Assembly (NCBI GenBank): GCA_903896505.1
Contig: CAITXU010000170.1
Span: 1-62,374 of the forward strand
Direction of reading: 5' to 3'
From: an uncultured Verrucomicrobiota bacterium
Lineage (GTDB): Bacteria > Verrucomicrobiota > Verrucomicrobiia > Limisphaerales > UBA9464
Length of the DNA stretch: 62,374 nt
Made by a program: the position numbers and the translations under genes. Under the pieces are notes generated by a model. The model was given only the letters and a program-made list of their open reading frames with translations. It did no database searches and had not been told where the DNA came from. This document shows, piece after piece, positions 26,021 to 35,446 of this stretch. Position 1 is the stretch's first letter; each line of letters opens with the position of its first letter.

Positions 26021-29017
26021 TTATCGCGTCCGAATCGCTCGGTAGTAGAGCTTCTGAAGCCCGGAGGCCGGGAGCGAGACGGTGACCAGACCGTCAGCGG
26101 GCGCTGGAGCGGGTCCACCCACCGGACTCCATCGCTTGAGATCGGAGGAGGACTGGATCATCCACACCGACCCGGAGGGAGCCTCGTACCAAAGGTCGAG
26201 GTGACTCTTGGAATTCGCGAACACTCCCAATGTGCCCGGATGCTTTGCCCGGACCGCAATCAATCCCGGGGTTTCTGTGGTGGCAACGACATTACGACGA
26301 ACCGACAGCTCGATGGGAGTGGGCGAATCGGAGATGCTGATTTGGGTTGAGCTCCCGGGCGATCCAATGACCTCAAAATCCAACGTCAGGAGCGCCTGCC
26401 CCTCGGAGACCGACACGCCGGAGAGATTGGGATCATCCCAGCCGAAATCCAATTGCCCCGAAGCCACCCGGGACTGGCCCAGATTCTCGCTTGAGAATCC
26501 GGCAAGATCGGAGTGAACCGGATTGGTCAATTTGAGGACGTCCGGATTCCACTTGAGTGTGAACTGGGCAGTGGTCAGACGGTCCACCTTGGTCGACTGA
26601 ATAGTGACCCGAACTGTCTTCCCGGAATCGGTCAGGGCTTGATTGGCGCTCAGATGAATGGGAGCCACAGGACCTCCCAAAAGATGAATTCCACGGGCCG
26701 TTCCCTGGGGTGTCGAAGCCCAGGAACCATCGACATCGCCCAGCTTGATGGCAATGAAGTCTTGGGCGGATGAATTAAAGGTCAGCCCCGTTATCGAGCT
26801 GAAACCCGGAGCTGACCAGGGATTGGCCGGATCAGGGAAGACGTACGACGACGGGATGAATCGCCAGAGAAGCCCTCCTTGAGCCGGGAAGTTGGTTCGG
26901 AGATTCAGGATGAAGAGGCGTATCTGGCGCAAGTCAGCAGCGGTGATGGACTGGGACTCGTTGACGTCTGCGGCCAGCAGCGCAAAGGGAGAGGAGAGGT
27001 GGGTTTGTCCCTGAATGTGGTTTCGGACGGCAGCGACATCCAGGGAGGTCACCCCTTTGGTGATGGGTTGGTCTGTGGCGAAGCTGGGCGTGAGCGTCAG
27101 GTCAATACAGCTCGGGACCGAGATGGAATAGTTTCCATTGGTGCCCGTCGTGGTGGAGCCGATGTAGCCGTTTCCAGTCAGCACCGTGACCTGTCCCAAG
27201 GGGGCTGCGGCCTGGTAATAGTGGATGTTGCCCGCCACCTGGACATTGCCATTGGCACTGATTTGTCCCGGCGTGAGCGAGGCCACCAGCACATTTCCGT
27301 CCGCGTCGGTGACCTCGAGGGGCGTGGGACTATTGGTGATCACCACGGGCGTTGAACTTCCGGGTGCCCCACTGATATGGAAGATCATGGAGAAAAGAAC
27401 ACTTCCATCGGGAACAGTGCTTCCCGCGAGAGTGGCGTCTTCCCACACCAGCGAAACCAGACCGTGCGCCGGATCACCCAACACGTTGTCGAGCCCCAGT
27501 CCCGGCAGTGCATTCGTGGCAAATCCCATGTAAGTGACCACGCTGGGGTCCCAAGTGATGGCCGTTTGAAAACTTCCAATGCCATTGAATCCGCTCGCAA
27601 CGAAGGGGATGGAAACATCGCTGCCCACACATCCGCTCACGGTTCCCAGGCTCAATCCAACGGGCACTACTGTTACGTTCAGGGCCGAGCTGTCCGCAGT
27701 TTGGCCATCGACGTCCGTGATGCGCACCCAAAAGGGAGTCGCATTGATCAAGGCAGGAGTGACCAGGAGGGAACTGTTGGTGCCCACCGCATGACTGGTG
27801 TCACCCGCAGTTCCCTGATACCAGCCATAGGTAAATGGCCCGGAGCCCATCACGAGGGCGCTCAGCGTGGCGGACTGCCCGTAGGCGATGGGAAGTGGAG
27901 TCACGGCCGTGGGAGGGGAGACCACCGGAGGCGCGGGCAGGACAACCGGAACGGCCAATGCGGTGCTGTCTGCAGTGCGTCCCAGAAAATCAGTGACCCG
28001 CACCCAAACCGACAGGTTGGCAGTCAGATTTGAGGCGGTATAGGAGGTCAAATCCGTTCCTACCGGTTGGCTGACATCGCCTGTGTTCCCGATGTACCAT
28101 TGATAATGCAGGGGAGCATAGCCACTCGCAGTCTCCGTCAAGGTTACACTTTGATGGATGAGGACGGGAAGATTGGCGCTGGGCTGATTCACCGTGGGAG
28201 GCGGAGGTGCCTGGACTGTGACTACGGCTCCGGCGGAATCTGCGGTTGACCCAAAGTCACACGTGACACGGACCCAGTACTGCGTGGTATCGGATGGATT
28301 TACGGTAATCAGCGAACTATCAGGTAATCCAGCGGGCACAGAGGTATCGGACGGAGTACCAATAAACCATTGATAGTGGAGTGGGGTCGGGCTCGAGCTA
28401 CTGGGAGTATCAACATAGTACCCCGGAGGAGTGATGGTAATGGGAGGAACCGACTGCCATACCCAGGAACACACTGCGGGCACGAATTGCCAGATCGGAT
28501 CTTGTGGAATGGGCGGCGGGCAATAATTTTCGTTGTGGCCTCCAGTTTCCCAGTACCCGTTGTCGTAGCCAGATGATGTGCACACTTCGGTAGTGGTAGT
28601 GGTGCACCCATTATCGTCGCAGTCTAGGCCCGTCGGCACATCTTGGCAGTTTCTCTGCTGCACCCAATTGGAGACCCACACGGGTGGGTCCTCCACCCAG
28701 ATCGGATAACAATCCGGAACATAGTCGGGCTGGGGCACCAGGACATAGTGGTCAGGGCTGTCACAGATCTGGACCAACTGGTCCGGTTGTTGTTGCTCGT
28801 AGGATGGCGGCTGAACCCAGGTGCTGTTGCCAGGTGTTGACGTGACGCAGTCGGAACTGTCCACGGCCACGCCCAATGTCACCGAGTCACCGGGATTGAT
28901 GGTTTGACTGGACGGGTTTGAGGTGATGGTAATCGCTTCAGCTGCAAGTGAGAGTAATAAAAGTCCGAGGACTCCCAGTCGTGAGGACGTCCTCCGATAC
29001 AATGTTGATGTGCGCAT
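26021..29017 (-). CDS. Large exported Ig-like/cohesin/dockerin protein
   Basis: This 998-residue protein has a signal peptide at 1-28. It continues with an Ig-like start (ITSNPSSQTINPGDSVTLGV) interrupted at about 53-193 by an odd Cys/Trp/Pro-rich insert with nine cysteines. Three tandem Ig-like repeats follow (HYQWYIG... VRVTD..GRTADS). A cohesin-like domain spans about 485-625 (GLSLGTVSGCVGSDVSIPF, then TPGQISANGNV), then a carboxypeptidase-regulatory-like and dockerin-like part (ADVNESQSITAADLRQIR and LGDVDGSW, about 630-800). A second cohesin-like domain spans about 805-930, and a terminal beta domain ends the protein. Cohesin and dockerin in one chain suggest self-association or extracellular matrix assembly, not a cellulosome. 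A strong terminator follows. Confidence 0.75.
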   Translation of the reverse strand: MRTSTLYRRTSSRLGVLGLLLLSLAAEAITITSNPSSQTINPGDSVTLGVAVDSSDCVTSTPGNSTWVQPPSYEQQQPDQLVQICDSPDHYVLVPQPDYVPDCYPIWVEDPPVWVSNWVQQRNCQDVPTGLDCDDNGCTTTTTEVCTSSGYDNGYWETGGHNENYCPPPIPQDPIWQFVPAVCSWVWQSVPPITITPPGYYVDTPSSSSPTPLHYQWFIGTPSDTSVPAGLPDSSLITVNPSDTTQYWVRVTCDFGSTADSAGAVVTVQAPPPPTVNQPSANLPVLIHQSVTLTETASGYAPLHYQWYIGNTGDVSQPVGTDLTSYTASNLTANLSVWVRVTDFLGRTADSTALAVPVVLPAPPVVSPPTAVTPLPIAYGQSATLSALVMGSGPFTYGWYQGTAGDTSHAVGTNSSLLVTPALINATPFWVRITDVDGQTADSSALNVTVVPVGLSLGTVSGCVGSDVSIPFVASGFNGIGSFQTAITWDPSVVTYMGFATNALPGLGLDNVLGDPAHGLVSLVWEDATLAGSTVPDGSVLFSMIFHISGAPGSSTPVVITNSPTPLEVTDADGNVLVASLTPGQISANGNVQVAGNIHYYQAAAPLGQVTVLTGNGYIGSTTTGTNGNYSISVPSCIDLTLTPSFATDQPITKGVTSLDVAAVRNHIQGQTHLSSPFALLAADVNESQSITAADLRQIRLFILNLRTNFPAQGGLLWRFIPSSYVFPDPANPWSAPGFSSITGLTFNSSAQDFIAIKLGDVDGSWASTPQGTARGIHLLGGPVAPIHLSANQALTDSGKTVRVTIQSTKVDRLTTAQFTLKWNPDVLKLTNPVHSDLAGFSSENLGQSRVASGQLDFGWDDPNLSGVSVSEGQALLTLDFEVIGSPGSSTQISISDSPTPIELSVRRNVVATTETPGLIAVRAKHPGTLGVFANSKSHLDLWYEAPSGSVWMIQSSSDLKRWSPVGGPAPAPADGLVTVSLPASGLQKLYYRAIRTR

Positions 29018-29089
29018 GTGATGAGAGAAGTGGATGGTTCAATCGAGTTCCCATCCCCTCATGCGCATTGGCCCGGCAAATCCGGACAT

Positions 29090-29827
29090 TTATTTTTTTT
29101 CGAGCCGGGTTCTCTGGCGTCGGCGTCGTATTTGCCGAAAGGGCAGGCCCCAAAACACCTTGTTGTAGAGGCGCACAATCTCCCAAAGGGAACGGGGAGG
29201 TGCCGAATGCGCCTGGGGGATGTACCAGTTGTTGACCGAGGTCCGGCGCACCAGTTTGTAACCTTGTGAGCGGAGGTAGCGATGTTTGGTTAAATTCACC
29301 AATTTATCCTCGATCAACACCAGGTCGGGCTGATGCCGGGAGAGGGTAAAGCCCTTGAGCACCTCCATCTCAAAGCCCTCCACATCCAGCGCAAGGAACC
29401 GAATCGGTACCGTCGATCCGGAAACACGGCGCCACTCGTCCACGATGCTATCGAGGGTACGGGTCGGAACCGTTTCCACTGAATCGTAGACCATATCAGG
29501 CTCATCCTGATTTGGAACCAGTGTGGCGAATCCGTATTGGGCCGGAATGTGGAGCGTCAGCATGCCACCGTTGTCTGTGGCGGCGCAGGCGGCTCGAACA
29601 ATGAAAGCCTCGGGGCGTTGCGCCCGAAGAAGGGGGTGAAACTTCTGCTGTGGTTCCACCAGGATTCCGCTCCACCCGCGCTGGGCTAGGGGGTAACTCT
29701 GCGAGCCGTCAATCGGATGGTTGGCTCCGGCTTCAATGAACGCTCCCGTGCGATCTCCCCAGAAATCCCGAAGCGCTGCCTTTTCAAGTTCCACCGCCTG
29801 CTCATCACGATTCAAAAGCGTTTCCAT
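29090..29827 (-). CDS. FkbM family methyltransferase
   Basis: This 245-residue cytoplasmic protein has the FkbM SAM-dependent fold: GAFIEAGANHPIDGSQSYPL (SAM-binding acidic and Gly residues), ILVEPQQKF for the second strand, TRTLDSIVDEW and FLALDVEGFEMEVLKG, the family hallmark. FkbM proteins O-methylate sugars or small molecules, often in polysaccharide loci. A very basic tail (RQIRRRRQRTRLEKK) ends it. It lies 68 bases downstream of the double sulfatase on the same strand and 72 bases upstream of the Ig/cohesin gene, so co-transcription is possible; O-methylation of a cell-surface glycan would fit. Confidence 0.85.
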   Translation of the reverse strand: METLLNRDEQAVELEKAALRDFWGDRTGAFIEAGANHPIDGSQSYPLAQRGWSGILVEPQQKFHPLLRAQRPEAFIVRAACAATDNGGMLTLHIPAQYGFATLVPNQDEPDMVYDSVETVPTRTLDSIVDEWRRVSGSTVPIRFLALDVEGFEMEVLKGFTLSRHQPDLVLIEDKLVNLTKHRYLRSQGYKLVRRTSVNNWYIPQAHSAPPRSLWEIVRLYNKVFWGLPFRQIRRRRQRTRLEKK

Positions 29828-29895
29828 GGCCAGAGGGGAATTGAAAAGTGTCCGGGCTCATTCAACAATGGATTTCAACGGGTTTGCCCTCTTCC

Positions 29896-32886
29896 CTACT
29901 GTTGCGAGGAACTCGAGGGCTCGTCCAAGGGCTCATTGGCCGCATCGCCAAATTCCAACCGAAGCCGGTGCAATTCGGCCTTCAGGGCCGTCACTGTGGC
30001 TGCCTGCGACGGTTCGGCGTAGACGCTATGCATCTGGGCGGGGTCGGTCTGTCGGTCGAAGAGCTCCCATTCCCCGGTCTTGAAATACCTTGCCAGGGTG
30101 TATCGGCCCGTCCGGACCCCGAAGTGAGGTGCCACGTTATGGACCGGGTCATAGTACCTGTAAAAGAGGCTGTTGCGCCAATCGGCGGGAGTTTCGCCGC
30201 GCAGAATGGGAAGGAAGGACCGTCCGTGAAGACCCGCGGGTGCCCGTCCTCCGGCGATTTCCGCCAGCGTCGGACCGTAGTCGATGTTTTGGACCATGGG
30301 CTCGAACCGGCTCCCGGGCCTTACCGTGCCCGGCCACCGCACGATGAGCGGCATGTGGATCGATTCCTCATAAATCCAGCGCTTGTCGAACCAGCCATGC
30401 TCCCCGTTGTAGAAGCCCTGGTCCGATGCGTAGATCACCACCGTGTCATCTTCCAACCCCTGCGCTTTCAATTCCTCCATCAGTGCACCGACGCTGTCGT
30501 CCACTGCCTTGATGCATCGCAGGTAATCCTTCATGTACTCCTGATATTTCCAGCGGACAAGGTCTTGTCCCTTGGGCGGGTCCTTGAAAAAGGCCTGATT
30601 GCGGGGACCAAAGGCGGCGGCCCATTCCGCCTTTTGTTCCGCCGTCATCCGGTCCATCTCGGCAGGCCATTTACCCGGTGGATTCACCTTGAGATCGACC
30701 TCGAAATTCATGTCTCGACCGATCTCCATCCGTTGATTGTGCGCCGGTGAGGCCCGACCCGTATAGTCGTCAAAGAGGGTGTCCGGTTCAGGCACCTTGA
30801 CGTCCGCCAACCACCGGTAATAACGCGCCGGAGGCATCCAATTTCGATGAGGTGCCTTGTGGTAAACCATCAATAGGAACGGTTGGTTGGTGTTGCGCCG
30901 ACGCAGCCAGTCGAGGCTCATCCCCGTGATCACGTCGGTCGCGTAGCCATCGTGCGCCTCACGCCCATCCGGCCCGATGAAGTCGGGTTGCCAGTAATCG
31001 CCCTGTCCCGGCAGGATTCGCCAGTAATCAGTGATCGGTCGGGTTTCGCTCAGGTGCCACTTCCCAATCATGGCTGTCTGGTACCCCTCGGACCGGAAGG
31101 TCTCCGGAAAGGTCCAAAGTCCCTGTCGCAGAGGCATATCGAGATTGGTCACACCATGCGCATGACTGTGGAGGCCGGTGAGGATGGACGCCCGACTCGG
31201 AGAACAAAGGGAGTTGCCGCAAAAGCTGTTCACAAACAACCCTCCACGCGCCGCGAGCCGGTCGAGATTTGGGGTGATGTTTTGCTGGCGGCAGAACTCG
31301 GCCAGTCGTCCACCGTACGCCCCGATGGTTTGAAGCGAATGGTCGTCACTCAGGATGAAGACCACGTTGGGCCGACGCGCCCCCATCCGGGGAACTCCCG
31401 GCACCGATTCTGGCGCGACGGGCACTCGAAGCTGGGGAAGTGAGAGCGGGTCATGGTATTGGGCCATCCAATGCCGGAGTTCAATGTCCAGATCGGCCAG
31501 TTGCTGAGCCTGTTCGGGTTCACCCGCCAGATTATGAATCTCCCAGGGGTCATCCCGCAGGTTGAACAGTTGTACCTGATTGAATTTGGGCGTTCGAATC
31601 AACTTCCATTCAGCATTTTGCACGGAGCGCTGCACATCCAGGTACGCCGAATAAATCACCGGATGAAGGACCCGCTTCTCACCGGTCAACAGGGGAACCA
31701 GACTCGGAAATTGAACGGACTCGGGGATGGGAATGCTGGCGAGTTCGCAGGTGGTGGCATATAGGCTTTGCAGGTGGATCAGGCTGTCGATCCGCTTGTT
31801 GACTGGGATATCCGGACCTGCCAGCAGGAACGGGACTCGAAGGGAGTGATCGTAAAGATTTTGCTTCCCCATCAGCCCGTGCTGTCCCACAGCCAGACCC
31901 TGGTCCGAGGTGAAAATCACCACCGTATTCGTCGCCTTGCCGCTGGTCTCCAGCGCATCGAGAATGCGCCCGATCTGCGCATCCAGGTGGGAGATGATGG
32001 CATAATATTCCTGAAGATGGGTCAGGATGGCATCCGGGGTACGCGGATACGGGGCGAGGATTTCATCCCGCAGATCCCAGGTATCGATGGGGAAGTAATG
32101 CCGCGGCAGGAAATTGATCGGTCCTCGCAGCCGGTTGGTCGGGTAGAGATTGAGGTACGCGGTTGGGGCCTGACGCGGATCATGAGGCGCGTTAAACGCC
32201 ACATACATGAAAAAGGGCTTGGAGCGGCCAACTGATTCTTCTTTCAGATAGGCAATGGCTGAATCGGCTATGCGCTCGCTGCTGTGGACCGCGATGCCGT
32301 TGGTTTCCAGCCAGTGCCCCTTCCAACGCGGATCATCCGGGGTCCAGGTGTTGGTGGGAGCAGGACGACTGTAGGCCGGTCCCGATTCCGATGTGGACGG
32401 GAGAAATCCGCCCGTCAGCGGACCGAAGGACTGGAAGCTTCGTCGAAGCGATTCGTCCGACAGATGCCATTTGCCCGCCATGAACGTGGCGTAGCCCGCC
32501 TTGCCCAGGGTTTCCCCCCAGAGAGCCCCGTCCGCCAGGGTTCCTTCGTTGGTACCCCGGCATTGCCAGAGCGTACGGCCGGTATTGAGCATCGTACGGC
32601 TGGGGACACAAACCGCACCGCTCCAGCCGCCCATATTAAATGCGTGGGTGAACAATGTGCCACGCCGGGCCAGCCGGTCGAGATTGGGTGTTTGGACATC
32701 GAGTTCGCCCAGGATGCTCAGCGCCCGGAACGTCTGGTCGTCCGAGAGCAGAAACAGAAAATTGGGCCGGGCTCGGTCCGCAGGCGCTGGTGCCGGGTCG
32801 GCCCCAAAAGAGAGCGCTGTCGCCCAAACGACCGAATACAAGGCCAGCATGACCCGGAATCCATCCTGCCAATCGCGTACAGACAT
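29896..32886 (-). CDS. Tandem double sulfatase
   Basis: From the ATG at 32886 this is a 996-residue exported protein (signal peptide about 1-28; a TTG four codons upstream is an alternative start). It carries two complete sulfatase domains. Domain one (about 40-475) has FLLSDDQ, the formylglycine motif CVPSR at Cys93 and GKWHLSDES. Domain two (about 504-980) has FILSDDH, CSPSR at Cys561 and GKWHLSETR. Each also keeps its late Asp/Gln/Lys stretch (FTSDQGLAVGQHGLMGK; YASDQGFYNGEHGWFDKRW). Both Cys need conversion to formylglycine. Two different sulfatases in one chain suggest stepwise desulfation of one glycan. The two domains differ in sequence, so this is a fusion, not a recent duplication. 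A short Pro-rich linker joins them. Confidence 0.9.
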   Translation of the reverse strand: MSVRDWQDGFRVMLALYSVVWATALSFGADPAPAPADRARPNFLFLLSDDQTFRALSILGELDVQTPNLDRLARRGTLFTHAFNMGGWSGAVCVPSRTMLNTGRTLWQCRGTNEGTLADGALWGETLGKAGYATFMAGKWHLSDESLRRSFQSFGPLTGGFLPSTSESGPAYSRPAPTNTWTPDDPRWKGHWLETNGIAVHSSERIADSAIAYLKEESVGRSKPFFMYVAFNAPHDPRQAPTAYLNLYPTNRLRGPINFLPRHYFPIDTWDLRDEILAPYPRTPDAILTHLQEYYAIISHLDAQIGRILDALETSGKATNTVVIFTSDQGLAVGQHGLMGKQNLYDHSLRVPFLLAGPDIPVNKRIDSLIHLQSLYATTCELASIPIPESVQFPSLVPLLTGEKRVLHPVIYSAYLDVQRSVQNAEWKLIRTPKFNQVQLFNLRDDPWEIHNLAGEPEQAQQLADLDIELRHWMAQYHDPLSLPQLRVPVAPESVPGVPRMGARRPNVVFILSDDHSLQTIGAYGGRLAEFCRQQNITPNLDRLAARGGLFVNSFCGNSLCSPSRASILTGLHSHAHGVTNLDMPLRQGLWTFPETFRSEGYQTAMIGKWHLSETRPITDYWRILPGQGDYWQPDFIGPDGREAHDGYATDVITGMSLDWLRRRNTNQPFLLMVYHKAPHRNWMPPARYYRWLADVKVPEPDTLFDDYTGRASPAHNQRMEIGRDMNFEVDLKVNPPGKWPAEMDRMTAEQKAEWAAAFGPRNQAFFKDPPKGQDLVRWKYQEYMKDYLRCIKAVDDSVGALMEELKAQGLEDDTVVIYASDQGFYNGEHGWFDKRWIYEESIHMPLIVRWPGTVRPGSRFEPMVQNIDYGPTLAEIAGGRAPAGLHGRSFLPILRGETPADWRNSLFYRYYDPVHNVAPHFGVRTGRYTLARYFKTGEWELFDRQTDPAQMHSVYAEPSQAATVTALKAELHRLRLEFGDAANEPLDEPSSSSQQ

Positions 32887-32960
32887 GCCACCACTCAACG
32901 CCGCTCCTTCCGGTCGGGCAATAGGTTTTTAGGTCATCGGGTGAGAGTTATTTCAAACAG

Positions 32961-33022
32961 ATGACCTGTCCCTTAGTCGCTTTAGTCCGAAATGGGTATG
33001 ACAAATGACCTGTCCCTTAGTC
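32961..33022. repeat. Paired short direct repeats (ATGACCTGTCCCTTAGTC)
   Basis: The 18-base unit occurs at 32961-32978 and 33005-33022, identical and 44 bases apart, in the divergent gap between the double sulfatase and a radical SAM gene. Related units in the opposite orientation lie at 53702-53754. No transposase is in the window. Confidence 0.6.
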
Positions 33023-33080
33023 TTTTTTCCCGGGTGGGGTGGAACTTTGCATCTCGCAGTTGGGGGACTAGGGTAGGGGG

Positions 33081-33959
33081 GTGGGAACGTCTCTGCCCGC
33101 GATTCAAAATCATTGGTCTGCTGTGGTGGACCACTCCCGCCGTTACCAGGACTTCACCTATGTCTATCCGGTGATCTCCCGGCGGTCCCGAGGCTTGTCC
33201 ATCGGCATCAATCTGAACCCGGACAAACGGTGCAACTTTGATTGCGTCTACTGCGAGGTGGACCGAAAGGTCCCCGGCAAGGCGACCCACGTCGATTTGG
33301 TTCAAGCCGCCGATGAACTTCGATGGCTTTCAAATCACGCCTTGAGCGGCGGACTCGCCCTCGAACCCAAGTTCTCCGAAGTGCCCGAACTCTCCCGGCA
33401 CATTCGCGATTTTGCCTTCAGTGGTGATGGTGAGCCGACGATGGTCCCGAATTTTGACGAATGCGTTGAAATGGCGGCTCGGGTGCGTATCGAGCTGGGA
33501 CTGACGGAGACTCAAATTGTGCTGATCACCGATGCCGCCGGGTTGGACAAGGTGAGCGTCCGTCGGGGGTTGGAGGTGATGGACCGTAATGAAGGGGAGG
33601 TCTGGGCGAAATTGGACGCCGGGACCGAGGGCTATTTTCGTGAAATCAATCGCGGCTTCGTCTCATTCGGGAGAATTCTCCGCAACCTGTCCCTCACGGC
33701 CCGGCAGCGTCCCATCGTGATCCAGAGCTTGTTTCTCAAGCTTCATGGACAATCCATGCCGACCTCGGAATTGATGGCCTATTGCCAGCGCCTTGTGGAG
33801 ATTCAAGCGTCTGGAGGCCGTATCAAGGAGGTTCATGCCTACACCATCGCCCGTCCGACTCCGGAAGTCTGGGCCACGCGGCTGACCCTGACCGAACTCG
33901 AGGGCATTGCAGACGTGATCCGACAGGCAACCGGTCTTAAGGTCCTGACGTTCGACTGA
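33081..33959 (+). CDS. Radical SAM protein
   Basis: This 292-residue protein starts at a GTG at 33081 behind a G-rich ribosome-binding site. It has the CxxxCxxC cluster motif (RCNFDCVYC; Cys51, Cys55, Cys58), which binds a 4Fe-4S cluster and SAM, then a GDGEPT segment characteristic of the radical SAM core and VWAKLDAGTEGYF further on. It resembles the COG0731-type Fe-S oxidoreductases. It has no SPASM extension, so it is not a typical anaerobic sulfatase-maturating enzyme, although it is divergent from a sulfatase gene. The substrate is unknown. Confidence 0.8.
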   Translation: MGTSLPAIQNHWSAVVDHSRRYQDFTYVYPVISRRSRGLSIGINLNPDKRCNFDCVYCEVDRKVPGKATHVDLVQAADELRWLSNHALSGGLALEPKFSEVPELSRHIRDFAFSGDGEPTMVPNFDECVEMAARVRIELGLTETQIVLITDAAGLDKVSVRRGLEVMDRNEGEVWAKLDAGTEGYFREINRGFVSFGRILRNLSLTARQRPIVIQSLFLKLHGQSMPTSELMAYCQRLVEIQASGGRIKEVHAYTIARPTPEVWATRLTLTELEGIADVIRQATGLKVLTFD

Positions 33960-34135
33960 GTTCGCCGGCGTGGAATGGGACGCTGGTCCGTGGCAACGAG
34001 TGAACGGGCCAAAGACCCACAGATCGGTCCGAGAACGGGTTCCGGTCGATTAGAGTTTGCGCCGACTGACGCTCGGCGTATACCAATTCGGGGTGGTGCC
34101 GCCGGTTGTTCGGACCGCTGTGGCTCAATAGGAGA

Positions 34136-35197
34136 TCACTCGGACTTCGGATAACTGCCGAGCACTTTGACAAAGCTGCAATGGTTGGCGAGCAATTCAA
34201 TGGCTTTGGCAACGGTGGGCTGGTCGGAATGACCGTCGCAGTCGACGAAAAAGAAGTATTCCCAGGCTCGGCGCTTGCTCGGTCGCGATTCGATCTTGGT
34301 CATATTGATCTTGAACCTTCGGAATGGGGCCAGGGCCTTGTGGAGAGCTCCGACTTCATCCTTGATGCTGAACATGACACTGGTGCGGTCGTCCCCGCTC
34401 GGTGGACCGCACTGACGGCCTAGCACAAGGAACCGGGTGGCATTGGCGGAATTATCCTGAATGTCCCGCTCCAAAACCGGCACCCCATACTGTTCTGCCG
34501 CCAGGGACCCGGCAATGGCCCCTGTGCCGGCTTCCTTGGCAGCCAATTCCGCCGAGCGGGCGTTGGAACTGGTCTCAACCAACTCAACCTGGGGATAAAC
34601 CCGCTGAATCCATCCGCGGCATTGGGCCAGGGTTTGGGGATGCACGTAGAGGCGACGGATGGCATTGGGCGCTTCGCGACTCACCAGGCAGTGCGAAATG
34701 CGCAGGACAATCTGGGAAACAATCTTCAAGTCGCTGTCGACGAACATGTCCAACGTGTGGGTGACGGCACCCTCGGTGGAATTCTCCACCGGCACGACTC
34801 CATAATCCGCCCGCAGTTTGGAGACCTCATGAAAAACATCGGTGATGGTCTTCTGGGGAGTGTATTTCAAACTCGCCCCAAAACGTTTGATGGCTGCCTC
34901 GTGGGTGAAGGTGGCCACGGGGCCGAGGTAGGCGATGGTCAGGCTTTTTTCGAGAGAGAGGGCGCTCGACATGATCTCCCGATAAATGGCCCGGAGCCCT
35001 TCGTGGGTGATTGGGCCTGGGTTGCTGCGGGTGATCTTCTCAAACACCGCCTGTTCGCGGTGCGGCGCGTAGATTTCTTCGCCCGCCTTCAACTTGATCG
35101 AACCGATTTCCAGCACATGCCGGGTTCGTTCGTTCAAGAGTCGGACGATTTCCTCATCCAGGCGATCAATGGCTTGACGGTGCTCTTGCAGACTCAT
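34136..35197 (-). CDS. pheA: Bifunctional chorismate mutase/prephenate dehydratase
   Basis: This is a 353-residue P-protein from the ATG at 35197; an ATG at 35212 and a TTG at 35242 are alternatives. Residues 1-90 form an AroQ-type chorismate mutase (HRQAIDRLDEEIVRLLNERT). Residues about 95-270 form the prephenate dehydratase domain (IAYLGPVATFTHEAA, then VPVENSTEGAV and the catalytic NATRF). The rest is an ACT domain with the phenylalanine-binding ESRPSKRRAWEYFFFVD segment. It converts chorismate to phenylpyruvate in phenylalanine synthesis, with feedback control through ACT. It faces no obvious operon partner. Confidence 0.92.
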   Translation of the reverse strand: MSLQEHRQAIDRLDEEIVRLLNERTRHVLEIGSIKLKAGEEIYAPHREQAVFEKITRSNPGPITHEGLRAIYREIMSSALSLEKSLTIAYLGPVATFTHEAAIKRFGASLKYTPQKTITDVFHEVSKLRADYGVVPVENSTEGAVTHTLDMFVDSDLKIVSQIVLRISHCLVSREAPNAIRRLYVHPQTLAQCRGWIQRVYPQVELVETSSNARSAELAAKEAGTGAIAGSLAAEQYGVPVLERDIQDNSANATRFLVLGRQCGPPSGDDRTSVMFSIKDEVGALHKALAPFRRFKINMTKIESRPSKRRAWEYFFFVDCDGHSDQPTVAKAIELLANHCSFVKVLGSYPKSE

Positions 35198-35446
35198 GCG
35201 GTCGGGAAGCATGCCCCGAATCCAGCGCAGGGCGAAATCCAAAACTTTTCCCCCATCTACCTCGAGAGTTGTGGATGAGGTTCAACCGGACATTCGAATC
35301 CACAGTGCAGGATTTGGTTGTCGCCATCGGCAGGGTGTTGGACCACCCCAATGCCAAGCTCCAATGCGCTCTTGACTTGTGCGGCCCTCCGGTACCTGTC
35401 TCAGTGGGAACGGTGGCGCTACTAATAACAAAATACGCTATTCCCA

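Noticed and set aside
33081..33959. Anaerobic sulfatase-maturating enzyme for the neighbouring double sulfatase
   Set aside because: The protein is short, has only the single CxxxCxxC cluster and lacks a SPASM domain; neighbourhood alone is not enough.
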